A stretch of 64,000 bases of DNA, from positions 124,001 through 188,000 of the forward strand of contig NC_092679.1 of the NCBI RefSeq assembly GCF_964355755.1. The letters are read 5' to 3'. The stretch is from Antedon mediterranea (taxonomy: Eukaryota; Echinodermata; Crinoidea; Comatulida; Antedonidae). Below the pieces are notes generated by a model that did no database searches, had not been told where the DNA came from, and saw only the letters and a program-made list of their open reading frames with translations. Every line of letters begins with the position of its first letter. Positions within the stretch are counted from its first letter, which is position 1. This document shows positions 33,486 through 46,200 of this stretch, piece after piece. Both the position numbers and the translations under genes were made by a program.

Positions 33486-36400
33486 ATGGGATCTTCACGT
33501 AAAGATAAGGACGAAAAGAGGCATAAACACAAACATAAAGATCGTGATAGAGATAAAGAAAAGGACAGAAAACGTAGGCATAAACACCACAAGCGGGATC
33601 GATCTCATCGTGACCGTGATGATGATGTCGACGCCGGCGGAGAAGAAGGCATTCGTGAACCCAAAAGAGAGAAAATCTATGATGAATATCCAGGTAAATG
33701 ATATCTATATATATAGACGTTACGTAGGCTAAACCTAAATTACTAAGGGACAATATCTACTTATTTACCTCAATTTCTAGCTAATAATATTCTATTCTAA
33801 AAAAGGGTATCTTTATAAATATAGCCTAGCTAGCCTATATATAGGCCTAGGCCTAGGCCTAATGGTAAGTAGAAGGCCAAGGCGAGGCTTGAAATGAAAA
33901 AACTCCATGTCATGAATTCAAGTATGCCATTTTATTCCTTTTGGCAGAGAGCGATATGTAAACGAGGAGAAAGAAACTAATGAATTTTGTTTTTATCTTC
34001 TAGAGTTTGAGAAGACTACTGAGGTCACACAATCTGTGGGTAGTGGTGGTTTCACAGAATCGTTAAGCATTGAAGAAACTAAGTATGTCATGAAGTCTCT
34101 ACATTTTAATACAAAGCAACTAAAGTCCTGTGAACGTAATGTTACGTTGAGGATACTGAATTGACAGGATTCAACGATTTTACAGAAAAGGGGGCACAAA
34201 TCAACGTAAAAATCATTAAAAACTCCAATCATTGAAGTTAAACCGATCGTTAAAACTGACCAATCAAATGATTCACAAATTAATTCTCGCCGTAACGTTA
34301 TGTAGACAGCACAATAGGCTTTAGCCTTTAAACATTCCACAAATAATTAAGTTCTTTTATGAAAAAATAGCAAGTTTGGTACATTGTGTTATTCTTTTAT
34401 AGTAAAATACGTTTAAAACTTGGACTTGCACCCCTTGAAAGCAGCAATGCCCCCAGACAAGATTCAGAAGATACAATGACAACAAGCATGGCCCCTGTTG
34501 GTTCTACAGATGTCCACAAGCCAGCAAAGAATCTGGCTGAAGAACGTAAAAAGAAGGCAATACAAGAAAAACTAAAACAGATTAAAGCTAAGAGGGAGAT
34601 CAACAAAAAACTAAGGTAGAATTCAAATCTTAAGATTACACTTTATGTTATCTAAGTACAGTCAACTTTCTCAATACAGGACTCTCTGAAAACCATAAAC
34701 TCTACCAATACCAGACATTTTTTGAGGACCAAAAGGTCCCAAATTTATTTTTACCATTAAAAACACATTCCGAATACCAGACTTTCCAGAAAACCAGGTA
34801 TATATTTGGTCAGCCAAAGGGTGTCCGGTAGTGGGAGAGTTGACTCTACTTTCACTCCCAAGTAATGAGTTTCAAGTAATTGTACCACCATCATCATTCT
34901 TCAATTTTAATCTTTTTATAGCAAAGTAAAGACTCTTGGGGAAGATGACGATGTAGACGATATTCATGCCTGGGTTGAAAGAAGTCGAAAGATATCAAAA
35001 GAAAAAGCATTAGCTGATAAAAGGGTAAAAATATTAAGGCAGACTGAACTCAAATATATGTTTTAGAGAGATTTTAGAATTGAAATTTACAGAGCTAGTA
35101 ATTTACAGAGCTAGTAATTTACAGAGCTAGTAATTTACAGAGCTAGTAATTTACAGAGCTAGTAATTTACAGAGCTAGTAATTTACAGAGCTAGTAATTT
35201 ACAGAGCTAGTAATTTACAGAGCTAGTAATTTACAGAGCTAGTAATTTACAGAGCTAGTAATTTACAGAGCTAATTTCTAATTCCTTTCTAGGCAAAACT
35301 TTTAGAAGAAATGGATGCTGATTTTGGGATTGGAGCTTTGGTGGATGAGGAATTTAAGCAAACTAGCAAAGGAAAGGTAACTAATTTTAATGTATGGTTA
35401 CTTGCCTGTTCTCTACAGTTTTACACAGTTTGTTAAAATGTTTATACCTATTTGTACAAAGTTGGTTTGTCTTCATCGTATGAAATAACTATCTTTAATT
35501 GTTCTAATCTCATTACTTTTACCTTATATTTAGAATTATAGTTCTAAAGATATAGCTGGTCTTCAAGTCCAACATTCAGTGAATTCTTTTAAAGAAGGCA
35601 AATCTGTAATTTTAACCCTAAAAGATTCAGGTATGTGTCAATTTATTCCCTCCCTCCTACACTAATCTAGTTACATTTATACTTGATGTAATTCTGTTTT
35701 TGTATGATGGTGTCTGTGAAGAGGGACAACAGTGACAGACTTGTTTGAGTCTCTATGTTCTCCTTCAATCAAATGTTTTGTTGTTTTATTTGTTCTGTAA
35801 AAGTACATTTTAATGTTTGATTTTGGTTGAAATAAATGTTGAATTGAATTAATCACAATAAATATCAGTATAATATGAAATACATCATTAGATTCTTAAA
35901 ATATATTAAAAATTGCAAACACCAGCTATAAGGTAAATACTTTCCATTTCTTTGTAGGTATTTTAGATGAAGAGGATGATGCCTTGATAAATGTAAATAT
36001 GATAGATGACTCTTTAGCTGCTAAAAATACTGAATTAAGAAAAGGAAAACCTGGTTACATCCCATATGAACAGGAAGAAGTTGATGAATTTGGAATAGTA
36101 AGTTAAACTGTTTATATAACTACTTGTAAGTTTCAAATTATGCCTCAAGAAAGTTATGGATATTTTTTTATTGTTAAGGCCAATTTACACAGACGAGTGA
36201 TAAAGGTAAGCGTGCACGTTGTTTGTAAATGGTTATAAGGAATAACATAGATTCTATATTTTTATTCCCACTCATCTGACTTAATAGTCTTAGGACTGCT
36301 TTACTGAATCTGTCTTTTCTATTATATATTCTAATGTATTATGTAACAACTTTTACAATTATATTTTGCCAGGTTAGAAAAAAGACTGTCTTACAAAAGT

Positions 36401-39400
36401 ATGATGAAGAGATTGATGGAAATCGCATAGAATCCTTCAAATTGGGAGAATCTAGTCGTCCAAGTAAAGTAACTCAAGAAGAGAAAATACGGCAAACATT
36501 ACAAAAGGTAGTCATTAAATTTAGTATATTTTATTTAGTATCAGTTTACTCATTTATTCATATTGCTTGTTAATCTTATCAATGTTTAAGTAAGAAAGCT
36601 TTATTTTTCCATAAAAATAGAAATATTTACTGGCAAACAATAAAACATATAATTGATAAAAATAAAAATGTATACACAGATGATGAAAAGGAAAAACATA
36701 AACCACTATTATTTATGGATGAAAAGAATTTGATTTATTGTTTATTTGCAGCAAAGCCTTCATATGGATGAACCTATGATAGCAAGTGATTACTACACTA
36801 GTGTAGAAATGGAGAAGTTTAAAAAACCCAAGAAGCGTCGACGTAAAGTCAAGAAGTTTTCAGTAGATGACTTGACTCCAGACGACAGCAGCAGATCTGA
36901 TCATGGATCCCGGTAACCTTCTATTACTTTATTATCTCTTTGGTCCCTCCCAATGTATTTAAGCAATCAGCTCTTGTAATTATAACTTGAATTCGTTTAA
37001 AAAATTATTAAAAACTCTTTTTGCCCAGGCTTATACATAGTCATGGGCCTAATTCTTTTCATTTTAAATTTGAAATTTTATTGTGCATTTAATCTGAGTG
37101 GATTGCATACTATAAGCATTCAAAAGCGCCTTGAGCACCTTTCGTGGCGAAGTGCACTCTAGAAATTTGTATTATTATTATTATGTAATAGAAGTCATAC
37201 AGACAAATTAGTTTATCGTTTTCGTATATTACTTGAATTATAATTACGGTACATATAATATTATTGAACTTATTTTTTTGTTAAAGTCGAGGAGGAATAC
37301 GTAAGAGGGAACTTGATGATGTTCCATCTAGAAATGATGATGCTATGGAATTGGATTTACCAGACATTGATGGAGGTAAATTGATAAAACAGTATTTTTA
37401 TAAATTAGTCAAGTGACCACTTATTATAGAGCGAGAGAGTGGCCGAGCGGTTAAGACAGTGCAACCATAATTAACATCAGCACTCGCTCCATGGTTCTGG
37501 TGGAAAAACAAGTCTTCTGGCTCATGTGCACTTTAAAGAACCTAGTACATCTTTCGACGAATAGAGAGTTACCCCGGTGTACTAGTACATCACTAGTCTT
37601 TGACTTAGTATAAATAAACTAAAGCAACCAGATATGAACTTTGAATTACATAGACCTTTTCCACAAATTGTAGGAATTATCAGAGGACCAGTACAAATTA
37701 ATCAGGATCAAAATGTTGTAATTGAAGATGATGCAGCCTTGGAATTGCAGCTTGCTCTTAATAAAGCACGAAGGATGAAATATAAGAAAGAACAAAATCA
37801 AGTTGACGGTGATAAGGTAAGCAAGGTGATGCACAGTTTTTGAGCAGGTAGTTTATTCAAATCGGGACATTTATTGTTGAGTAAGGTAAGCAAGGTGATG
37901 CACAGTTTTTGAACAGGTAGTTTATTCAAATCGGGACATTTATTGTTGAGTAAGGTAAGCAAGGTGATGCACAGTTTTTGAGCAGGTAGTTTATTCAAAT
38001 CGGGACATTTATTGTTGAGTAAAGTAAGCAAGGTGATGCACAGTTTTTGAGCAGATAGTTTATTCAAATCGGGACATTTATTGTTGAGTTTCTCAACGTT
38101 TCTATCAATATGCTTTGATTGTCGTCAGGAGTGAGAATGCAGAAGAACAGGAAGCTGGGATTATAAGTGAATTAGGGTGGGACTGGTGTGAAAGGACATT
38201 TATTCAAATAAATAGGGAAACAACAATTATTAAATGCACAACATTTTATTTGTAATGTTTTTAATGCATTTTTATCTTTATTTTTAACAGTTAGTGGTAG
38301 AGTCTTTGAAACTAGAAAGAGACGTATCAATGGCTGAAGATTCAACAGTGAATCCTTCAATGGTTTTGAATGCTACCTCAGAATTCTGTAGGACACTCGG
38401 AGAAATACCATCATATCGTCAGTTTCCAATTTGTGTATTTTTGATATTGAAATGGAACAATTATATTTTCCAATTTATTATGTTTTATTTATATGGATAA
38501 GAATATCTGAAATAAAGGGTAATACTGTACTGATAAATGACCATTATTAATATTATTGTAACAATAAAACAACATTACAGTTTGGCTTTATTGGCTTTGG
38601 CAATTATCTTTTTCTTGAATTGTGAGTATTGGTTTAGAAATATATAAGAGTACTAATTATACTTGCTAATCTTTTTATCTAGACTCGCATATTCCTAAAG
38701 AAGAGGAAAATGAAGATGAAGTTATGGACTTTGAAAAAGAAGATACTGATCACATTGTAGATGAAGAAGGTTTAAATGCTTGGAGTCGAGTTAATCTTGA
38801 TGACGATGAAGATGATGAAGAGGACGAAGAAAAAGTGAGTAACAGCTTTGTTTTGTTAACAATATTTAATATTTTCACCCAGCAGGATTAAAATGTTTCA
38901 ACAAAGGTCATAAAGTATACTGAATACAGACTATAAACGTGTATAGTGTATTTGTGTATGTGATAAAGTATACTGAATACGGACTATAAACGTGTAAAGT
39001 GTATTTGTGTATGTCATAAAGTATACTGAATACAGACTATAAACGTGTATAGTGTATTTGTGTATGTGATAAAGTATACTGAATACAGACTATAAACGTG
39101 TATAGTGTATTTGTGTATGTGATAAAGTATACTGAATACAGACTATAAACGTGTATAGTGTATTTGTGTATGTGATAAAGTATACTGAATGCAGACTATA
39201 AACGTGTATAGTGTATTTGTGTATGTGATAAAGTATACTGAATACAGACTATAAACGTGTATAGTGTATTTGTGTATGTGATAAAGTATACTGAATGCAG
39301 ACTATAAACGTGTATAGTGTATTTGTGTATGTGATAAAGTATACTGAATACAGACTATAAACGTGTATAGTGTATTTGTGTATGTGATAAAGTATACTGA

Positions 39401-42281
39401 ATGCAGACTATAAACGTGTATAGTGTATTTGTGTATGTGATAAAGTATACTGAATGCAGACTATAAACGTGTATAGTGTATTTGTGTATGTGATAAAGTA
39501 TACTGAATACAGACTATAAACGTGTATAGTGTATTTGTGTATGTGATAAAGTATACTGAATACAGACTATAAACGTGTATAGTGTATTTGTGTATGTGAT
39601 AAAGTATACTGAATACAGACTGTAAACGTGTATAGTGTATTTGTGTATGTGATAAAGTATACTGAATACAGACTATAAACGTGTATAGTGTATTTGTGTA
39701 TGTGATAAAGTATACTGAATGCAGACTATAAACGTGTATAGTGTATTTGTGTATGTGATAAAGTATACTGAATACAGACTATAAACGTGTATAGTGTATT
39801 TGTGTATGTGATAAAGTATACTGAATACAGACTATAAACGTGTATAGTGTATTTGTGTATGTGATAAAGTATACTGAATACAGACTATAAACGTGTATAG
39901 TGTATTTGTGTATGTGATAAAGTATACTGAATACAGACTATAAACGTGTATAGTGTATTTGTGTATGTGATAAAGTATACTGAATACAGACTATAAACGT
40001 GTATAGTGTATTTGTGTATGTGATAAAGTATACTGAATACAGACTATAAACGTGTATAGTGTATTTGTGTATGTGATAAAGTATACTGAATGCAGACTAT
40101 AAACGTATATAGTGTATTTGTGTATGTGATAAAGTATACTGAATACAGACTATAAACGTGTATAGTGTATTTGTGTATGTGATAAAGTATACTGAATACA
40201 GACTATAAACGTGTAAAGTGTATTTGTGTATGTGATAAAGTATACTGAATACAGACTATAAACGTATATAGTGTATTTGTGTATGTCATAAAGTATACTG
40301 AATACAGACTATAAACGTGTATAGTGTATTTGTGTATGTGATAAAGTATACTGAATACAGACTATAAACGTATATAGTGTATTTGTGTATGTGATAAAGT
40401 ATACTGAATACAGACTATAAACGTGTATAGTGTATTTGTGTATGTGATAAAGTATACTGAATACAGACTATAAACGTGTATAGTGTATTTGTGTATGTGA
40501 TAAAGTATACTGAATGCAGACTATAAACGTATATAGTGTATTTGTGTATGTGATAAAGTATACTGAATACAGACTATAAACGTGTATAGTGTATTTGTGT
40601 ATGTGATAAAGTATACTGAATACAGACTATAAACGTGTATAGTGTATTTGTGTATGTGATAAAGTATACTGAATGCAGACTATAAACGTGTATAGTGTAT
40701 TTGTGTATGTGATAAAGTATACTGAATACAGACTATAAACGTGTATAGTGTATTTGTGTATGTGATAAAGTATACTGAATACAGACTATAAACGTGTATA
40801 GTGTATTTGTGTATGTGATAAAGTATACTGAATGCAGACTATAAACGTGTATAGTGTATTTGTGTATGTGATAAAGTATACTGAATACAGACTATAAACG
40901 TGTATAGTGTATTTGTGTATGTGATAAAGTATACTGAATACAGACTATAAACGTGTATAGTGTATTTGTGTATGTGATAAAGTATACTGAATGCAGACTA
41001 TAAACGTGTATAGTGTATTTGTGTATGTGATAAAGTATACTGAATACAGACTATAAACGTGTATAGTGTATTTGTGTATGTGATAAAGTATACTGAATAC
41101 AGACTATAAACGTGTATAGTGTATTTGTGTCAAACAGGAAACAGTAGGTGGCGCAGTACTAGAAGAAGAGCCATCTTTACAATCTGGGGTTGCAGGAGCT
41201 CTTCAAATGGCTGTCAATAAAGGATTTTTAGAAAAAGAACAAATCAAGAAATACAAAGCTGCCAAGGATAAATCTATCGAAGCACAAAATTTTCAAGTTG
41301 AGGACAAAAGTTTTCAGTAAGTATTGCAAGTAGTTGGAATTTCATCTTATTCAAACTGCAGATGTCCAACCCCCAAATCGGGAGACTTGGAATGTTTCAA
41401 TTAGAATTAAAGAAATCATTTTTAATTTTACAGTGACATTGATGCGAAATACAACAAACATGACCGCTTTCGTGGCCCATCTTCTGATTTTAAAGAAAAG
41501 TCTGGATACAAACCTAGTTTTAATCTCATATACAAGGATGACTTTGGCAGAGATATTAATCAAAAAGAGGTAATCATTCATTATTCTGAGAAACCTAGTT
41601 CAGTAAACAACGATTTATGTGGTGTGTAAATAATTTTAAAAAGATATCAATCTAATCCACTGGACTTGTTTAGTAAACAACGACATTTCACAAGAATGAG
41701 AATATTCATATCTGGAATTTAAATAATTGCTTTCTGGGTTTTTTCTTTGTAATTGCAACATGTAAACACACACACTGTATAATACTGCCCTCTAGTAAAA
41801 AAGTAATGTTACTTTACAGGCATTTCGCATACTGTCTCATCGCTTTCATGGAAAGCGTTCAGGAAAGCTGAAAACTGAGAGACGACTAAAGAAAATTGCT
41901 GGAGAAGAGGTAAGGGTAACATAATCAATGTTGATGTCCCATGTAATATACTCTACAAGTTAGGTACAACATTTGTCTAAAATAAATTAAAAAATAATTC
42001 ATTTTTATATTTTAAAATTGATTTTCCTTTCTCTAGGCACTGTTAAAAATGTCTTCTGTTGATACTCCACTTGGAACAGTTGCCATGTTACAAGAGAAAC
42101 AGCGAGCTATGCAGTCTCCGTACATTATGCTGAGTGGAGGTGGCAGCAATGTACTCAATGCAGCGTAAGTACAAGTAATGATAAAAAAATAGTAATAAGA
42201 ACCTTGAGATTTAAAAGAATTAAAAGTTTTAAATATTTTTGTTTTCTCCACAGAAATGTAATGACCAAAGGGAACAACTGA
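33486..42281 (+). CDS. SART1: U4/U6.U5 tri-snRNP-associated protein 1
   Basis: Eighteen exons: 33486-33693, 34004-34082, 34403-34615, 34922-35024, 35293-35376, 35534-35630, 35958-36097, 36373-36507, 36752-36912, 37287-37375, 37674-37816, 38291-38417, 38683-38834, 41138-41316, 41434-41569, 41820-41909, 42037-42164, 42254-42281; 763 aa (human 800). SART1 (Snu66) is a structural part of the tri-snRNP needed for spliceosome assembly in the nucleus. Matches in order: N-terminal [18 protein letters not shown] (basic, disordered), [104 protein letters not shown] and [18 protein letters not shown]. Exon 12 uses a weaker donor (C/GTCAGT). Three introns hold minisatellites touching splice sites. Confidence 0.95.
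33820..33870. repeat. Short GGCCTA tract in SART1 intron 1
   Basis: CTAGCTAGCCTATATATAGGCCTAGGCCTAGGCCTA-type sequence about 130 bp after exon 1 of SART1; the smallest of the GGCCTA tracts in the window. Confidence 0.7.
35085..35272 (+). repeat. 16-bp tandem repeat, about 12 copies (SART1 intron 4)
   Basis: Perfect copies of AGAGCTAGTAATTTAC. The array ends about 20 bp before the exon 5 acceptor (CTAATTCCTTTCTAG, exon at 35293). Every unit contains TTTACAG and GCTAG, i.e. AG dinucleotides close to the true 3' splice site. Confidence 0.95.
37424..37615 (+). mobile_element. tRNA-derived SINE, copy B (deleted)
   Basis: AGTGGCCGAGCGGTTAAGACA (box A) is followed by CTCGCTCCATGGTTCTGGTGG, ACAAGTCTTCT, GTGCACTTTAAAGAACCTAG and CATCTTTCGACGA. 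Box B and the GGATAAGGAC...GTACAC body segment are missing compared with copies A and C. It lies in SART1 intron 10 and ends about 60 bp before the exon 11 acceptor. Confidence 0.8.
37817..38090 (+). repeat. 69-bp tandem repeat, 4 copies, containing the exon 11 donor (SART1 intron 11)
   Basis: The array starts at the 5' splice site of exon 11: GATAAG/GTAAGCAAGG at 37817 and then AAG/GTAAGC at 37886 and 37955, and AAA/GTAAGC at 38024. Unit: GTAAGCAAGGTGATGCACAG...TTTATTGTTGAGTAAG. Use of a downstream copy would add VMHSF-type residues and an early TGA. The minus-strand open frame with repeated [16 protein letters not shown] is only this repeat translated. Confidence 0.95.
38907..41130 (+). repeat. 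53-bp minisatellite, about 42 copies (SART1 intron 13)
   Basis: Unit GTGATAAAGTATACTGAATACAG... to GTGTATAGTGTATTTGTGTAT; variants are TACAG/TGCAG, CGTGTA/CGTATA, GTATAG/GTAAAG and GTGA/GTCA. It fills nearly all of intron 13 (38835-41137) and stops 7 nt before exon 14: the last unit's GTATTTGTGT is followed by CAAACAG/GAAACAG. Confidence 0.95.
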
Positions 42282-43065
42282 GGCACAATAATATAAAGCA
42301 GTTTAATCACAAACGAACATATTTACAATGGTATAGTCAGGGTTTATACTGACACAATACAATTCACTTCAACCTGAAAGCCAAAACTAAAGTAACACGG
42401 TAAAAACTAATACTGTACCTACTAAACCTAGTTCTGTATATTTAAAGCTGCAGACAGATAATAGTCAGAGTTCAGTAGAACATAAATACTCATAATCTAC
42501 CTAAGCGTGCAGATAGTATTGTTGATCTTGACTTTCCCATTTTTATTATTTTATCACTGACTCTTAGTGTAATTAATTAATGGTTTCATTTCCACAATAC
42601 TGCAGTTGTTTTTGTTACGTTTATTTTATACTGTAGTTGATCATCATATGCATTTTAATTTCTTTTTTGTTTTTACATTAAATATCTTTGTCTGTTCTAT
42701 ACAGTGATTTTTATTATTATTGGAAGGGTTCTTCTGGAATTTGTTATTTTATATACTGTATTTGTTTTAACCAAATCCTAACAAAATTTGGTGTCCAATG
42801 GAGTCTTCTTTAACCAAATCTTAACACAAATTGGTGTCCAATGGAGTCTCCTTTAACCAACATCGGAAGATATTTTAAACTTTTTACACTAATAAGGAAC
42901 AGTTGTGAGAGATCCATAACATAAAATCATTTATGCATATGCTATTTCAGTATCGTTCTTGCTCCACTGGGAATTGTTGGCAGATTCTTCATCTGTAATC
43001 ATAATTAGTATTGTTATTCAATAGGAGAAAGTCTTTGTTAACAAATACTAAACTTATTAAAGTAT
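42282..43065. other. 3' UTRs between convergent SART1 and CATSPERE
   Basis: AT-rich. It contains two tandem copies (about 47 bp) of CTTTAACCAAATCYTAACA...TTGGTGTCCAATGGAGTC at 42766-42858. TTTATT words suitable as minus-strand poly(A) signals occur near 42708. No coding potential. Confidence 0.6.
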
Positions 43066-43212
43066 TAAGCGCTATCTACACTATCAAACTTGATTTGACC
43101 AAAAAAAATGTGATGTGCCCATATATGGACATGATGATGTCATATCACTACCATATTTGGGCACAGCACACATTTTTGTCAAACTACTTTGATAGTGTAG
43201 AGAGAGCTTTAA
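43066..43212. mobile_element. MITE copy 2 between convergent genes
   Basis: TAAGCGCTATCTACACTATC at the left and TTTGATAGTGTAGAGAGAGC at the right, with the interior GATGTGCCCATATATGGACATGATGATG shared with copy 1. It ends 7 bp from the CATSPERE stop codon (43220), so it very probably lies in the CATSPERE 3' UTR. Confidence 0.85.
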
Positions 43213-43219
43213 AGACCAG

Positions 43220-46200
43220 TCATATTTGTATTTTACCTTTATTTATTATCAAATGTCTGATGTTCCGTGTTGCTATGTGTGCCTTTCTAAAGTAAATATA
43301 TGATATTGCAGCGATTGTTAGTGAAATACTTGTAAACAATCCAAGTACCATCTCCATCACTGAGTTACTTGTATCACCACTGTCAAGATATTCCACTCTC
43401 ACTGCAAATTTAGTCTCCAAAACACAGAAACTAAAAAGAAACTTACTTAAAAAAACCTCTTATTATCTTTTATTTACTGTCTAAAGCTTAGTCTACACAC
43501 ATATCACTACCATATTTGGGTACATCACACTTTTGTTGTCAAGCTAGTTTGATAGTGTAGAGAAAGCTTAACAATAGTTTGGTATCCATCTTACCTGTAA
43601 TGAACATCAACTACAAGAGCTGTGAACTGAAACATTGCATTTTGTTTATTTTGCCACTTAACAGATGATAATCCTGATTGATTCATTATAGGATATGGCT
43701 GAAATAAGTCAGCTGTGTTGTCACATGAGGAGCAGCTATCGTTCTAAAAGATAAAAAAAAAAAAAAAAAAAAAATATGCTAGTGATAAGCCCAAATATAG
43801 TAGTGATATGACATCATCGTGTCCATATATGGGCTTGTCACATAAAGTTTGATAGTGTAGACAGAGCTTAAGAGATCTTATTGATGCATTCGGTGCTTCT
43901 CCATTCCATTATTACATACCATTTGACTAGGATATTCAAAATTTGCAACGATTTCACTCATTGACAACCAGGTAAAACCATTACAGCATCTTGCCTGAAA
44001 TTAAATAATAATGTTTAAGCATTCCAGTCATCTCCCGCTAAAATGAAATTCCTCTTTATATTTTGGATAAAATTAAAATAATATTACATACTACATCATA
44101 CTATATTTTAAAGGACAAACCTGCTTAATAGTTGTATTATATGTGTATTCTGTTCTTTGGTTTTCCTCCCATATCATGAAGTTAGCTGAAACATCTCTAA
44201 CATATTTATCGCCATCATATCTAAACATTATAAACAACATTTTCAAATGTTCTTTATTATTAAATAACATCTTGATTAACAACAACTTTTGCTAACATAC
44301 TTACAGCTGGACTGTTGGTTGAAATAGTTGATTATGATTGCTTTGTATTGGACATCCATATGTTTCAAAATCATATTCTACAGTCTACAAGACAGATATA
44401 TTATTCTATTTTATCCTGTATGGTTAGAATTTGAATGTGCTATTAGTTGGTCAATAGTTAATGTATATATCAAATAATTCTCCCTTACCGTCTCTGTATG
44501 TGTTGCTGATCTGAAATAGATTAAAATTACCAAAGCCATATTTAGGAAACTTAGAATCGTAGTTAATAATAATGCATAACTCTTATGTTGTGCTTAATGC
44601 TCTAAGCGCTTCACATGTTACCACAGTCATTTTGAATTAAATGCGTATGATAACATATTTCCATGATCAGTGCAGTTGTGTTTTGACCTTACCAGGTGCC
44701 CATTTTGTACACCTGTGAGGAGATCAGAGCCAAATGTTGGTAGTATGAAAAGTGGTAAAATGCTCGCTTACTCTGGAATCACAAACTGTTGTGTATGGTC
44801 ACATGATCGGGGTTTAACAACTTTAATATGTCTACCCGGAGGACATCCAACTGATATCTTTGTTACCTGCGGTGAAATTACAGTAATGATATATAAATAA
44901 ATGTTTACATTAATATTGTGATATAGAGTATACACGGATACAACAATTATTGGCAGTAAGTGTGTACTCAAAGTTATTACTTACCATTCCTAAAGGTTGA
45001 AATGGTTCCGTTTTCTGTGATTTGGCTTCTAATACCATAATCCCCTGAGCATTAGATTTGTTATCAACACGAGTCAAATCTGTATTTGCAACTACCTTAA
45101 CAACCTAATTAAAACAATCATAAATTCCCTAAATTCTTACACACTGAAAACAATGCTTTCTCTAAAATATGATTTTAGTATTTATTTTATGATCTATATT
45201 TTAAGGCCTACCTTGGAAATCCCTTGGTTCCCTGGAAAAAATGTTATTTCATCTGTAACGGCCAACGATGCTAGATGAGAATTACTAACTCCTATCTGGA
45301 GCAAAAATATGTTAAGCATAATAAAGTCATAACACAAACTCAACACAAATATTTTGTTCATCCAACAATGCTAGATGAGAATTTACTTAATAATAAATAA
45401 TAATTGTCTTTTGTATACCGCTTAACCAAAATTAATTTTCTCTAAAGCACTAAGAACACAAGGTTTGAATTAGGTAGAAATTACACCATTTCATTTTCTA
45501 TACGAAAGAGATGGGTATTCAATATGTCAATAGAGTTGGCATTTTATCTAGAGCAACAAAAGTAAAGTGAAAGCATCCACATTTTAATACATTTTGAACT
45601 AATGGACATACTTGCCTGGATTTCATCTGCTTCTTGTACTGAATGAATTAAGTTCACTTTGAATTCAATTTCATCATTAAGGTCAAGATGTACAACCTCT
45701 GGATTGAACACTGATTCATATCTTACAAACTTGAATAAATTAAAATATATATATATTTTATATTTATTATTTCCAATTTCCATATACAATAAATAGAAAA
45801 ACAAAACAAATATAAAAGGCAAGGAAACCAAACAGGTATACATTCAAGACATCAATAATCATATATATAATAGTATACAAATATATTTATTTTTAAAAAA
45901 GCACTTACTGGGTACAGATTTGGGTATAAAACTAATTCTACCTCCGTCAACAATGGATAGGGTTGTCTTAAAATGTCACCATCACTAAAAAATATTGCCA
46001 AAACATAATGAAAAACTTAAGTTAAGTGAATACGTAAATGTTCCTAAAATACATTTGGTAATACTGCTTTAAATATTCTATATTATGAGTCCCCACCATA
46101 CCTTAGTAAGTTCACTAAAATATTAATTAAGAGTCAAATGGCCGAGAGGTTAAGGCAGGGGGGAAACGTTTATTGTACCTAAAGAGCCAACAACATCAGC

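Noticed and set aside
33484-33753. Minus-strand open frames over SART1 exon 1
   Set aside because: Shadows of the Lys/Arg/His-rich SART1 N-terminus read backwards.
37798-38067. Minus-strand 89-codon frame with a repeated [16 protein letters not shown] unit
   Set aside because: It is simply the 69-bp SART1 intron 11 repeat, whose period is divisible by three; no independent evidence of coding.
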